Below are positions 1 through 8,681 of a stretch of DNA of 64,000 nt, piece by piece. The number at the start of each line of letters is the position of its first letter. Positions within the stretch are counted from its first letter, which is position 1. The stretch covers positions 62,001-126,000 of the forward strand of contig JBKBHA010000001.1 of the NCBI GenBank assembly GCA_046297935.1, given 5' to 3'. The position numbers and the translations under genes were made by a program. The notes under the pieces were generated by a model. The model made no database searches, was not told where the DNA came from, and was given only the letters and a program-made list of their open reading frames with translations. Source of the stretch: CAYMZZ01 sp046297935. Lineage in GTDB: Bacteria > Bacteroidota > Bacteroidia > Chitinophagales > Chitinophagaceae.

Positions 1-111
1 CTGCCACACGCCGGTAATCATTTGGGCGCCAGCGGCCAAACCAAAAAACAGCAGCAACAATGTGCTGCCGATGACAACCAGAGGGTAAGGAATTTTTTTA
101 CAAGCGGCCAT
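1..111 (-). CDS. N-terminus of a secreted protein, truncated by the window edge
   Basis: Reading leftward from the ATG at 111-109 gives 37 codons open to the window edge. The peptide starts MAACKKIPYPLVVIG, has a hydrophobic core of about 18 residues rich in Leu/Phe, and ends the core with GAQ, which looks like a signal peptidase I site (Ala-Gly-Ala-Gln). It is therefore probably exported. The body of the protein lies outside the window, so no function can be given. It is divergent from the large adhesin-like gene starting at 380, with about 270 bp between them holding no other ORF that I can support. Confidence 0.6.
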   Translation of the reverse strand, partial: MAACKKIPYPLVVIGSTLLLLFFGLAAGAQMITGVWQ

Positions 112-379
112 TTTCCGGAAAATTAAAATACGACCCGCGCCCGCGGGATTCGCTCTATCTTAACGCCCAACGAATTAACAAATTATCTTATTACGGAACC
201 TGAAAAAGTGGTTGCAAAAAAACGCAAGCTGTGCGATACTTTATTCGCTGATATACTTGCTGTTAGAAGCCAATAAAATTTCCTGTTAAAAATTGCCGAC
301 ACAAAAAAAATGAATATCTTCCCTTACCAATTCTCCTCTGAACTACCTCATCTTTAGCACAACCACACAAACTCTGCTT

Positions 380-3300
380 ATGAGAAAGATTTACTTTCTG
401 TTTCTTTTCGCGTGTTCATTATTGAGTACCCTCTCTACCACGGCACAAACGACCGTTACAATTCCTTCCGCAAATACCAACAGCGGTAGTGTTCGTTTTC
501 CGTTGGCAACCTGGTGGGGATATGAGCGTTCGGCCATGATTTATACGCCGGCCGAATTCAACGGCACCGCCGGCCAGATCACCAGCGTAGCTTTTTATGT
601 GAACAGCCTCACTACACCTGGTGCCATGACCGATGTACGCATTTACATGAAGACCAGGTCGAATCTTTTTACCGCTGCTTCAACTTACGCAACCGAAACT
701 ACCGGCGCTACACTCGTGTATGGTCCCACCACTATTCCCGCATCTGCACTTACAGCGGGCCAATGGTATACTATAACACTGGCCACTCCCTTCTTCTACG
801 ATGGAAGCGGTAACCTGGAAGTGCTGGTTGAAACAAATGCTACGGGCGGTGGAAGTGGCGAAAGCGGAACGGCCAAGCAGTTCCGATATAATACCCAACC
901 CGACAATGGCCGTTTTCAAACCTGGAATAACGACGGTACACCACCTGCTGGTACGGGCACATTAAGCCTGAACCGTCCGAACATACAATTCAACATAACA
1001 GAGCCGCCCTGCGTTTCGGCCGGCCTGAATGGAGGCGCAGCTGCCTCCTCCACTGCTTCTTCCTGTCCCGGTACGGCCTTCACACTCAGTGTTACTGGCG
1101 CCAGCATCGGTTCAGGGCTCACTTATCAATGGCAATCATCGCCCGACAATAGTACCTGGACTGATATAGGCGGCGCTACCAGTGCAAGTTTGAATACTTC
1201 GCAAACAGGGGCCACTTATTATCGTCGCAAAATGACCTGTTCAGGTACAGATGCATTCTCTTCAGAAATTCTGGTTACCGCTACTCCGGCTGTTGCCAAC
1301 TTCCCCTGGACCGAAAGCTTTGATGCGGCTACTATTCCTTCATGCTGGTCGAATCAGTATGTATCAGGAACCACTAACTGGACTTATGTAACAGCGAATG
1401 GAAACGCTACGATCACACCACGAAGTGGTGCCCGCATGGCCGAGTTTCGCACGGCCTCTTATGGTCCTACTACTAAATTGGTAACACCCCGCCTCGACAT
1501 CAGCGGTTTGGCTAACCCACGTGTGGTGTTCTACTATGCCAATGTGAACTGGTTTGGTGATATCGATGAGTTACGTATATATTACAAGAACAGTGCGGGT
1601 GGCGTGTGGACACAAATTGGAAGCAACTATGTAGATGAACGCACTGCCTGGACAGAAGTAGCACTTGCGCTGCCCAACCCCAGCAACGATTATTATATCG
1701 CATTCGAAGCCACGTCGAACTGGGCCCGTGGTATGAACCTTGATGATATCAGGGTAGAAGAAACTCCTCCCTGTTTACCGCCTGCGGCACCATTGCCTGC
1801 AGCGGTAAGCCCCACTTCGCATAGCTTTAGCTGGACAGCCTCGCCTTCTAACCCTGGCAGTGGTTATCAGTGGGAAGTACGTAGTTCGGGTGCAGCAGGT
1901 AGCGGAGCTACCGGTCTGGCAGCCAGTGGATCCACCGCAGCAGGGGTTGTAACAGCAACTGCCACTGGTCTCACGGCGAATACAACCTATAGCTTCTATG
2001 TTCGTAGCAACTGCGGCTCGGGTGTTTTCAGCGATTGGACAGCTGCCACGCAGTTCACCACGATTTGTGCACCAACCAATGTACCATATCTGCAGAATTT
2101 TGATAACGCATTTTCACCCAACTTCCCGCCCTGTATTGTTACACAGGATCTAAATGGTGGTGGTGCATGGGGTATGTGGTATCAGGGTGATATCGTAACA
2201 ACCTCGCCGCCCAATGCTATTCGTTATGTGTGGAATGCCAGCACTCCTGCCAACGACTGGTTCTTCCTGCAGGGCCTTAACCTGGTGGCTGGAAAAACAT
2301 ACACGTTGAACTTTAAGTACAAGGCGTCTGATGGTCCCGACTTCCTCGAGAATCTGGAAGTGAAATATGGTAATGCGCCGAATGCAGCAGCTATGACCAG
2401 TGCGGCTATCTTCAGCGAAACAAATATCTCGACCAATGTGAACGATCCATTTGCAACTGCCAGTGTTACATTCACTGTGCCTGCCGATGGTGTTTATTAC
2501 ATTGGTTTCCGCTGTTTCTCGGATGCTGATCAGGCCTTCCTGTATATCGATGATGTATCGGTTGAATCATGTCCCACACCTACCGAAGTAACAGCTATCA
2601 GTACGCTGCCTACATCGGTAACGGTGAACTTTACCTCAGGCGGTAACAGCTTTGTGGTTGAGTACGGTCCTGTAGGCTTTGTTCCAGGAACCGGTGCTGC
2701 TGCCGGTGCTGGTACCGTGGTAACTGCAACCGCCTCGCCAGTAACGTTGACCGGTCTTAACCCAGATACCCAGTACGACATTTATGTTCGCCAAAACTGT
2801 ACCTCCGATGCTGAGTTCAGTGCAAACGCGAAAGTGACCGTACGTACTTTGTGTAATCCGGTGAATGTTCCCTACCTGCAAGATTTTACTTCAGCAGTTG
2901 CACCAGGAATACCGGGTTGTACCTCGCTTCAGGATTTGAATGGTCAACCCACATGGGAAACCATGACGCCTCCTGCAGCATGGGGCTTCAACGGGCAAAC
3001 TCTTCGTTATTTTTACGATCCTGCCAAGGGAGGAAATGACTGGTTCTATATCCAGGGTCTCAATCTTACTGCCGGAACACAATACGAACTGTCATTTAAG
3101 TATGGTTCTACTGATCCATTGTATCCGGAAAGAATGAGAGTGGCTATCGGAACCGAAGCGGTGAACACTGCTATGACAACTGTTCTGGCTGACTATCCGA
3201 ACATTGTAGCTAATTCAGCTGCACCATTCGCAAAACTGGAACGTATGATATTTACCGTAGGTGCCGATGGCGCATACTATATCGGATTCCAGAACTATTC

Positions 3301-4987
3301 ATTGCCTGATCAGTTTACTCTGTATCTCGATAGCATAGTGGTACGCGAAGTTCCAACGGTGGATGTGGGTGTAACCGCCCTGTTGAATGCACCAACCTGC
3401 CCCGCCAACAACTATGGACTTACAGCAAGGCTGCACAATTTCAACCTGTTGCCGATCGACTTCAGCGTGAATCCGATTACGGTAACCGCTACCATCACCG
3501 GCCCCGGAGGCACATCTATTAATACAGTGGTGAACAGTGGTACATTGGCCGCTGGTGGCGATCTCACGGTAACTCTTCCCTCGTTCAGTTTTGTACAGGG
3601 TGTTTACAATATAACAACTACCAGCAGCTCGCCCGATGATGGCGTGGCCAGCAACGACGCTGTTTCAACATTGCTGGTGGTAAATGGTACACCGATTGCA
3701 GCAGCCTTTACACCGGCACAGCCCCAGGTTTGTGAGGGCGGAACAGTATTGGTTAATACTCAGTTCACAACTCCAGCACCTGCCCCAACCACCTTGCCGG
3801 CAGTTAGTTCTGGAACTATTAACCTGCCTATTCCTGACGGTAATGCAACCGGCGTAAACAGCACATTGGCGGTTACAGGTGTGCCAGCCAACGCAGTAGT
3901 TACCGGTATTAGTGTAACGCTCAATGCAACACATACCTGGAACTCAGATCTGGTGTTTACACTCCGCGCACCCAATGGCCGTATTCTTGCTCTTGCCAAC
4001 AGCAAAGGCGGAAGTGGCGACAACTATACCAATGCAGTGATCAGCTCAACTGGCACGGCCAGCCTGCCAACCGGAGCCACATCACCCATTACTGGTACTT
4101 TTGCTGCCGATGCCACCTTGGGCGTAGGCGCAACTGGATTTGTATCAAATGCCAGCAGTTTTGCTAATCTTTATAATGTTGGAAATGGCGACTGGACCCT
4201 TGCCGTGCGCGATCAGGTTAATTTCGATGCGGGAACGCTGGTGTCCTGGTCTATCACGATCACTTACGGTCAACCGCATCCTACTGTAACCTGGACGCCA
4301 ACAACAGGACTGTTTACGAATGCTGGCGCTACCACAGCCTATGTAGCTAATAGCAACGCATATAGTGTGTATGTGAAACCCGCTGCCACCAGCACCTATA
4401 CCGTTACATCTACCAGTCAGTTTGGTTGTACTAATAGCAGTCAGGTAACTGTAACTGTGAACCCGAACCCAGTGGTTGGCATTTCACCGCTGCCCGCTCG
4501 TATCTGCGTAAGCGATCCGGAAGTTCAACTTACTGCATCACCGGTGGGTGGAGTATGGGCTGGTCCGGGTGTGTCAGGCGGTAAGCTGATTCCGTCAGCC
4601 ATTGCAACAGTAGGCACTTTCCCGATCACCTATCGCTACACCAATAACTTTGGTTGTACAACCATCGACACGGTATTTGCTAAACTGGAAGATTGTCCGG
4701 AGCGCCTGCGTTTGCTGCGCGACGATGCAGTGATCCTGTTCCCGAACCCCAACAACGGACAGTTCAACGTAAGGATCAACAGCACGCTGTACAACAAGCT
4801 GACTATGCGCGTGTATACTACCAGTGGTATGGCCGTGAGCACCCGCGAGCTGACCGGCCTTGCATTTGGTCGTGTTATCCCGATCGATCTCACACATCTG
4901 CCTGCTGGTTCGTATATGGTACAGTTCCTGTACTTCGGCGGACCGCGCACCTCCGAGAAAGCATTCAATGTGATTATCGGACGTTAA
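380..4987 (+). CDS. Large T9SS-exported multidomain adhesin-like protein
   Basis: A 1535-aa secreted protein. Residues 1-23 form a signal peptide ending TTAQ. An N-terminal beta-rich module (about 25-205) is followed by Ig-like and fibronectin III-like segments alternating with three MAM-like 'choice-of-anchor J' jelly-roll modules (around 305-460, 570-740 and 850-990; each has a 'F..CW/DLNG...FYxxGLNL' pattern and a terminal Y-I-D-D/L-D-S-I motif). About 1145-1297 matches a proprotein-convertase P-domain (motifs HTWNSDLVFTL, NGRILAL, GDWTLAVRDQ). The last ~85 residues (FPNPNNGQFNV ... LPAGSYMVQF) are a type A T9SS sorting domain, so the protein should be carried across the outer membrane and anchored or released. 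No catalytic domain is recognisable; an adhesin or matrix role is inference. It is monocistronic and is followed by a strong terminator. Confidence 0.88.
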   Translation: MRKIYFLFLFACSLLSTLSTTAQTTVTIPSANTNSGSVRFPLATWWGYERSAMIYTPAEFNGTAGQITSVAFYVNSLTTPGAMTDVRIYMKTRSNLFTAASTYATETTGATLVYGPTTIPASALTAGQWYTITLATPFFYDGSGNLEVLVETNATGGGSGESGTAKQFRYNTQPDNGRFQTWNNDGTPPAGTGTLSLNRPNIQFNITEPPCVSAGLNGGAAASSTASSCPGTAFTLSVTGASIGSGLTYQWQSSPDNSTWTDIGGATSASLNTSQTGATYYRRKMTCSGTDAFSSEILVTATPAVANFPWTESFDAATIPSCWSNQYVSGTTNWTYVTANGNATITPRSGARMAEFRTASYGPTTKLVTPRLDISGLANPRVVFYYANVNWFGDIDELRIYYKNSAGGVWTQIGSNYVDERTAWTEVALALPNPSNDYYIAFEATSNWARGMNLDDIRVEETPPCLPPAAPLPAAVSPTSHSFSWTASPSNPGSGYQWEVRSSGAAGSGATGLAASGSTAAGVVTATATGLTANTTYSFYVRSNCGSGVFSDWTAATQFTTICAPTNVPYLQNFDNAFSPNFPPCIVTQDLNGGGAWGMWYQGDIVTTSPPNAIRYVWNASTPANDWFFLQGLNLVAGKTYTLNFKYKASDGPDFLENLEVKYGNAPNAAAMTSAAIFSETNISTNVNDPFATASVTFTVPADGVYYIGFRCFSDADQAFLYIDDVSVESCPTPTEVTAISTLPTSVTVNFTSGGNSFVVEYGPVGFVPGTGAAAGAGTVVTATASPVTLTGLNPDTQYDIYVRQNCTSDAEFSANAKVTVRTLCNPVNVPYLQDFTSAVAPGIPGCTSLQDLNGQPTWETMTPPAAWGFNGQTLRYFYDPAKGGNDWFYIQGLNLTAGTQYELSFKYGSTDPLYPERMRVAIGTEAVNTAMTTVLADYPNIVANSAAPFAKLERMIFTVGADGAYYIGFQNYSLPDQFTLYLDSIVVREVPTVDVGVTALLNAPTCPANNYGLTARLHNFNLLPIDFSVNPITVTATITGPGGTSINTVVNSGTLAAGGDLTVTLPSFSFVQGVYNITTTSSSPDDGVASNDAVSTLLVVNGTPIAAAFTPAQPQVCEGGTVLVNTQFTTPAPAPTTLPAVSSGTINLPIPDGNATGVNSTLAVTGVPANAVVTGISVTLNATHTWNSDLVFTLRAPNGRILALANSKGGSGDNYTNAVISSTGTASLPTGATSPITGTFAADATLGVGATGFVSNASSFANLYNVGNGDWTLAVRDQVNFDAGTLVSWSITITYGQPHPTVTWTPTTGLFTNAGATTAYVANSNAYSVYVKPAATSTYTVTSTSQFGCTNSSQVTVTVNPNPVVGISPLPARICVSDPEVQLTASPVGGVWAGPGVSGGKLIPSAIATVGTFPITYRYTNNFGCTTIDTVFAKLEDCPERLRLLRDDAVILFPNPNNGQFNVRINSTLYNKLTMRVYTTSGMAVSTRELTGLAFGRVIPIDLTHLPAGSYMVQFLYFGGPRTSEKAFNVIIGR

Positions 4988-5008
4988 CAAAAAACAAACT
5001 CAATTCCC

Positions 5009-5042
5009 AAAGGGCAACCATCATACTGGTTGCCCTTTTTTT
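5009..5042 (+). terminator. Rho-independent terminator of the T9SS adhesin-like gene
   Basis: A perfect 12-bp stem (5009-5020 with 5027-5038, AAAGGGCAACCA paired with TGGTTGCCCTTT) closes a 6-nt loop and runs into a T tract ending at 5042. It begins 22 bp after the stop codon at 4987. Confidence 0.9.
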
Positions 5043-5071
5043 ATCCAGTAATAGAAGCGGATATTTGAGAA

Positions 5072-5752
5072 ATGAATGCGATTGACTTTTCCCGATTCAG
5101 TCCCGTTGCGCCAGTGGTACCACAAGGACGTTTTGTGCCCTTCGATTTCACCAGCGCCAACAACAACCTTACAGAAGAAATATTAAACGATATCAATTTG
5201 TTCTGCGCTTATATTAATCGTGAGCTGATCAACAAAGGGGCCGATTTCGGTATAGGAGGGTATAACGAACACCGCACTATTTATAGTCGTAGTCGATTAT
5301 TTGATCCAGGAGAAGGCAATGAAGAGCCGCGTCGATTGCACCTTGGAATAGATATCTGGGCAAAAGCCGGCACTCCCGTGATGGCTCCGCTTAAAGCTGT
5401 TGTGCACAGTTTTGCCAACAACAACTACCGGGGCGATTACGGAGCAACCATCATCCTGATGCATGAGGTAGAAGGGTTGCGTTTTTTCAGTCTCTACGGC
5501 CATTTGGATGCGGCGAGTTTAAACACCATTTTCGAAGGCAAAATAATTGAAGCCGGTACCCTGTTTGCCAGATTCGGCAACCCAGATGAAAATGGATACT
5601 GGCCACCTCATCTGCATTTTCAGCTGATCCTTGATATGGAAGGAAAAAAAGGCGACTACCCCGGTGTTTGCCGATTTTCAGAACGTCAACGATGGCTAAG
5701 CAACTGCCCCGATCCCGCCGGATTATTGAAGGCAGGGGGATTGATCAATTAA
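5072..5752 (+). CDS. M23 family peptidase (LytM-type peptidoglycan endopeptidase fold)
   Basis: A 226-aa protein with the LytM/M23 zinc-binding signature: H90 and D94 in LHLGID, and the HLH motif at 180-182 (PPHLHFQ). The core hydrophobic strands (GTPVMAPLKAVV, GATIILMH, FFSLYGHL) are also present. The family cleaves peptide cross-links in peptidoglycan and needs the H-x3-D and H-x-H ligands, all of which are present. Unlike most members it has no recognisable signal peptide and no LysM or coiled-coil region, so its location is uncertain. The ATG at 5072 is the only good start. It is convergent with the following small gene, and the two stop codons overlap by 4 bp (5749-5752). Confidence 0.85.
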   Translation: MNAIDFSRFSPVAPVVPQGRFVPFDFTSANNNLTEEILNDINLFCAYINRELINKGADFGIGGYNEHRTIYSRSRLFDPGEGNEEPRRLHLGIDIWAKAGTPVMAPLKAVVHSFANNNYRGDYGATIILMHEVEGLRFFSLYGHLDAASLNTIFEGKIIEAGTLFARFGNPDENGYWPPHLHFQLILDMEGKKGDYPGVCRFSERQRWLSNCPDPAGLLKAGGLIN

Positions 5753-6042
5753 GTGCTGCTTAGAAACTCCTGTACCAACGATTCAAATTCTTCTTTTAAA
5801 CTGCCCTCGAACGGTTTCCTTGCTGCGCGGCGGTACCAGTAATTCGCATTGAACTGATCCCCTTCTTTGCGGTGCAGATACGCATGCATGGCAGCACTTT
5901 GAACGTCTTCCAAATCCTGAATCAGTTCGTGCGCTTTATCCCAGTGGTCGTTCGCATCGTACCAGAGAGATTGAAGGCACACACTTAAACCGGGTGGCGG
6001 GGAGGGGAGTTCAAAGGAATGAAGAAAGCCCTGCTTATCCAT
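5749..6042 (-). CDS. Small conserved hypothetical protein
   Basis: A 97-aa soluble protein with the pattern LQSLWYDANDHWDKAHEL-IQDLED...AYLHRKEGD..NANYWYRRA. The tryptophan- and histidine-rich LHRKEGD / YWYRRA motif recurs in a family of small uncharacterised bacterial proteins that I recognise but cannot name functionally. It is predicted to be mostly helical, with no signal peptide. The 3' end overlaps the M23 peptidase stop codon tail-to-tail. It lies 45 bp upstream of the NmrA-type oxidoreductase region on the opposite side and shares no obvious operon with it. Confidence 0.75.
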   Translation of the reverse strand: MDKQGFLHSFELPSPPPGLSVCLQSLWYDANDHWDKAHELIQDLEDVQSAAMHAYLHRKEGDQFNANYWYRRAARKPFEGSLKEEFESLVQEFLSST

Positions 6043-6087
6043 TCAGGGAAGATAAGCAGGACTTTCAATATTGTGCCACCCTGTGGC

Positions 6088-6990
6088 TTAGGATGCGACC
6101 TGGCTTTGTTGGAAAATGGCGGCGAATTCTTTTGCAAACTCCGAAAGCTTGGTTTTTCCCAATGAAGGTTGGTGAATCCAATAGTCTTCCACCATCCTAC
6201 CTTCGTGGAGGCTCCTGCCCATTTCCACGTAGTTGCCGGCCACTTCCGCAGGTAAACCAGCCTGAATCATTCCCTGCATTGCCTGTTCGTCTTCAAACTT
6301 CACCCAACTCAGCTCAGGTTTGCCGATTGCATGGCCAATTTCGCGGGCTATATCGTCGGTGCCCACTACATCGCTGGCAATATAACGATAGCCATGCCCG
6401 CTAAATTTAAGGTTAAGCAGCTCTTCAGCCGCAACATCGGCAATATCGTTGGTGTGCACAATAGGAAATTTTCCGGCCTCAATGGAAAAATTGCTTCCAA
6501 TAATCCCGGCAGCCTTTATCATTGGAATATTCGCCAGGAGGTTCTGGTAAAAATAAGAGGGGCGTAGATGCAGCACATGTACTTTCTCCAACGTATTCAG
6601 GGCAGCTTCTGCTCTGAATAAGCCACTCACCGGACCTGCTCCTTCGGGCAAATGGGCGCCTACACTGGATAAATTAACCAGGTAACGCACACCTGAATCG
6701 CGAAGGGCATCGGCATAATTCTGGCCTATGCTGCCAATATACGCCTTCCAGTCGCTGGCCTGCAGGTATGGCGGAATCATGCTGTAAACGGCATCACTTC
6801 CTTTAAAAGCGCCTGCAAGAAAGCCCACATCTTCCACTGAGCCAATAACGGCCTGAGCTCCGGCCGCGACTAGTTCCTTTAGGTGGTCGGCTTTCCGACC
6901 AATCACTTTTACTTCATGTCCCTGTGCCAATAAACGCAGAGCGAGTGGCCGAGAGATATTCCCTGCACCGCCTGTAATTACATACTTCAT
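6088..6990 (-). CDS. NmrA-like NAD(P)-binding oxidoreductase
   Basis: A 300-aa protein with an N-terminal Rossmann fold: MKYVITGGAGNISRPLA carries the G-x-x-G-x-I dinucleotide-binding loop at residues 7-12, and R32/K33 of VIGRKADHL suggest NADP preference. No Tyr-x3-Lys catalytic pair of classical SDRs is evident, which fits the atypical NmrA/azoreductase-like group that reduces quinones or senses the NADP+/NADPH ratio. It is transcribed in the same direction as the MarR gene just upstream (51-bp gap). Both promoters carry the same palindrome (see 7008-7027 and 7488-7507), so it is probably repressed by that MarR protein. The substrate is unknown. Confidence 0.85.
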   Translation of the reverse strand: MKYVITGGAGNISRPLALRLLAQGHEVKVIGRKADHLKELVAAGAQAVIGSVEDVGFLAGAFKGSDAVYSMIPPYLQASDWKAYIGSIGQNYADALRDSGVRYLVNLSSVGAHLPEGAGPVSGLFRAEAALNTLEKVHVLHLRPSYFYQNLLANIPMIKAAGIIGSNFSIEAGKFPIVHTNDIADVAAEELLNLKFSGHGYRYIASDVVGTDDIAREIGHAIGKPELSWVKFEDEQAMQGMIQAGLPAEVAGNYVEMGRSLHEGRMVEDYWIHQPSLGKTKLSEFAKEFAAIFQQSQVAS

Positions 6991-7007
6991 TTGATTTTAG
7001 TTTTATT

Positions 7008-7027
7008 ATAGTTGTATATACAAATAT
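7008..7027. promoter_or_regulatory. Probable MarR operator upstream of the NmrA-type oxidoreductase
   Basis: The 20-mer ATAGTTGTATATACAAATAT occurs here and, identically, at 7488-7507. Its core TTGTATATACAA (7012-7023) is a perfect 12-bp palindrome, of the size and AT-rich type bound by MarR dimers. It lies 22 bp upstream of the oxidoreductase start codon, where bound repressor would block the promoter. Assignment to the neighbouring MarR protein is inference from position. Confidence 0.75.
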
Positions 7028-7041
7028 CAATACAAAAAAAA

Positions 7042-7476
7042 TTAGGGACCAAGTTTGTCAGCAATTCTTGCCATTGCTTTTACCAGTTTATGGCTTTCGT
7101 TCTGGCCCAGTATCTGTTGATAGTTTTCTGCGAAAGATAAAATGGCTTTTTTCATTTGTGGATAAAGGCCCTTCGCTTTAGCGCTGGGGAACACGCTGGT
7201 TATCTTGCCTTCGGTAATCCTGTGTATCAGGTTCATATCTTCCAACTTATCTAACAAACGGGTCACGGTACTGGGTTGCAGCTGCAGTTGCTCCGCAATA
7301 AGGCTTGGCTGAATCCCCGGCTCCTCCAGTGCCAGCATAAGCAGGTAACCATGACTGGGCGATATGCCAAGCGGCTTCCAGCTTTCTTTTGCCAGCTTTT
7401 CAGTTTTGCGGGCAAGGGAACTGGCGGTGAAATATAGACATTGCGAAAACCGGCTGTCGCTTGTAGGCATATGCAA
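7042..7476 (-). CDS. MarR family transcriptional regulator
   Basis: A 144-aa winged-helix regulator. The segment GYLLMLALEEPGIQPSLIAEQLQLQPSTVTRLLDKLEDMNLIHRI is the MarR helix-turn-helix, followed by the wing with ITSVFPSAKAKGLYPQM. Family members bind palindromes as dimers and usually repress themselves plus an adjacent detoxification gene, released by phenolic or oxidising ligands. That matches this arrangement: its own promoter and that of the downstream NmrA-type oxidoreductase contain the same 20-bp sequence. A start at the internal ATG (7470) would lose only two residues and cannot be excluded. Confidence 0.9.
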   Translation of the reverse strand: MHMPTSDSRFSQCLYFTASSLARKTEKLAKESWKPLGISPSHGYLLMLALEEPGIQPSLIAEQLQLQPSTVTRLLDKLEDMNLIHRITEGKITSVFPSAKAKGLYPQMKKAILSFAENYQQILGQNESHKLVKAMARIADKLGP

Positions 7477-7487
7477 ATGTAACTACA

Positions 7488-7507
7488 ATAGTTGTATATA
7501 CAAATAT
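7488..7507. promoter_or_regulatory. Probable MarR autoregulatory operator
   Basis: This is the second exact copy of ATAGTTGTATATACAAATAT, with the perfect palindrome TTGTATATACAA at 7492-7503, 15 bp upstream of the marR start codon. Two identical 20-mers 480 bp apart, each just ahead of a gene of the same small cluster, are best explained as operators of one repressor. Confidence 0.75.
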
Positions 7508-7647
7508 TAATTTTGATGAGCTCTCCCTGCCGGAAAAGGGTCTGGCTTATTGTGTTACCTTTACCGGGTATTCTCTGAGGCGTGCTACCCAAAGCGGTTG
7601 CTCCGGTTCAGGACTAATGTGTAATTTCAGTTTCAGCTTGATTAACT

Positions 7648-8676
7648 ATGGCCAATCCGAATTTGAGTAGCGATAAGCATGCCCTTTCACCCGCAGAGCG
7701 TGAGTTCGAAAACAACATCCGTCCCGCTCAGATCAGCGATTTTGCGGGGCAGGAGCAATTGGTAGAAAATCTTCGAATCTTCATTCAGGCTGCAAAAATG
7801 AGAGGGGAGGCGCTCGATCATGTGTTGTTTCACGGTCCTCCCGGGCTGGGAAAAACAACGCTGTCGCGGATTGTGGCCCACGAGTTAGGAGTAAATATTC
7901 GCGAAACCTCAGGGCCGGTAATTGAAAAGCCGGCCGACCTGGCTGGGTTGCTTACCAGTCTGGAAGCTAATGATGTACTGTTTATCGACGAGATTCATCG
8001 TCTTAGTACAGTGGTTGAAGAATATTTGTATGCAGCCATGGAGGATTACCGCATCGATATCATGATCGATACTGGTCCCAATGCCCGTAGCATTCAAATT
8101 AACCTCAATCCCTTCACGCTTATCGGTGCCACCACACGAAGTGGTCTTTTAACCGCACCGCTTCTTTCCCGCTTTGCCATAAAGGCAAGGTTACAATACT
8201 ACAACGCCCATACGCTACAGCGAATCGTACACAGAGCTGCCGGCATACTGGGTTCAGCTATAACCGACGATGCGGTTGCTGAGATCGCTCGTCGCAGCAG
8301 AGCCACTCCACGCATCGCCAACGGGCTCTTGCGTCGCGTACGCGATTTTGCACAGGTACTCAACCAGGGCTCAATTGACCTGGGCATAACCCAGCACGCT
8401 TTGAAAGCGCTTAATGTGGATGAGCATGGTTTGGATGAAATGGACAACCGCATCCTGGTAACCATCATCGAAAAGTTCAAGGGCGGGCCTGTGGGTATTG
8501 GCACTATTGCAACAGCTGTTGGCGAGGAGCCTGGTACGCTCGAGGAAGTATACGAGCCATTCCTGATCCAGGAAGGTTTTTTGCAAAGAACTCCCCGGGG
8601 GCGGGAAGTAACTTCCAAGGCGTACGAACACCTCAAAAGACAACATCCTGGCACACACGGCACTTTGTTCAGCTAG
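7648..8676 (+). CDS. ruvB: Holliday junction branch migration helicase RuvB
   Basis: 342 aa, normal for RuvB. The N-terminal AAA+ domain shows Walker A GPPGLGKT (63-70), Walker B LFIDEIHRL (around 112-119, DEIH 114-117), sensor 1 GATTRSGLL (160-168) and the arginine-finger region PLLSRF. The C-terminal winged helix contains GGPVGIGTIATAVGEEPGTLEEVYEPFLIQ. RuvB hexamers drive branch migration of Holliday junctions together with RuvA. Neither ruvA nor ruvC is adjacent here, common in this phylum. It is convergent with the lipoprotein gene at 8682, with a 5-bp gap. Confidence 0.98.
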   Translation: MANPNLSSDKHALSPAEREFENNIRPAQISDFAGQEQLVENLRIFIQAAKMRGEALDHVLFHGPPGLGKTTLSRIVAHELGVNIRETSGPVIEKPADLAGLLTSLEANDVLFIDEIHRLSTVVEEYLYAAMEDYRIDIMIDTGPNARSIQINLNPFTLIGATTRSGLLTAPLLSRFAIKARLQYYNAHTLQRIVHRAAGILGSAITDDAVAEIARRSRATPRIANGLLRRVRDFAQVLNQGSIDLGITQHALKALNVDEHGLDEMDNRILVTIIEKFKGGPVGIGTIATAVGEEPGTLEEVYEPFLIQEGFLQRTPRGREVTSKAYEHLKRQHPGTHGTLFS

Positions 8677-8681
8677 CACTG

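Noticed and set aside
4693..5085. Out-of-frame ORF over the 3' end of the T9SS adhesin-like gene
   Set aside because: It overlaps the sorting domain of the real gene in another frame, spans the terminator and has no recognisable protein motif.
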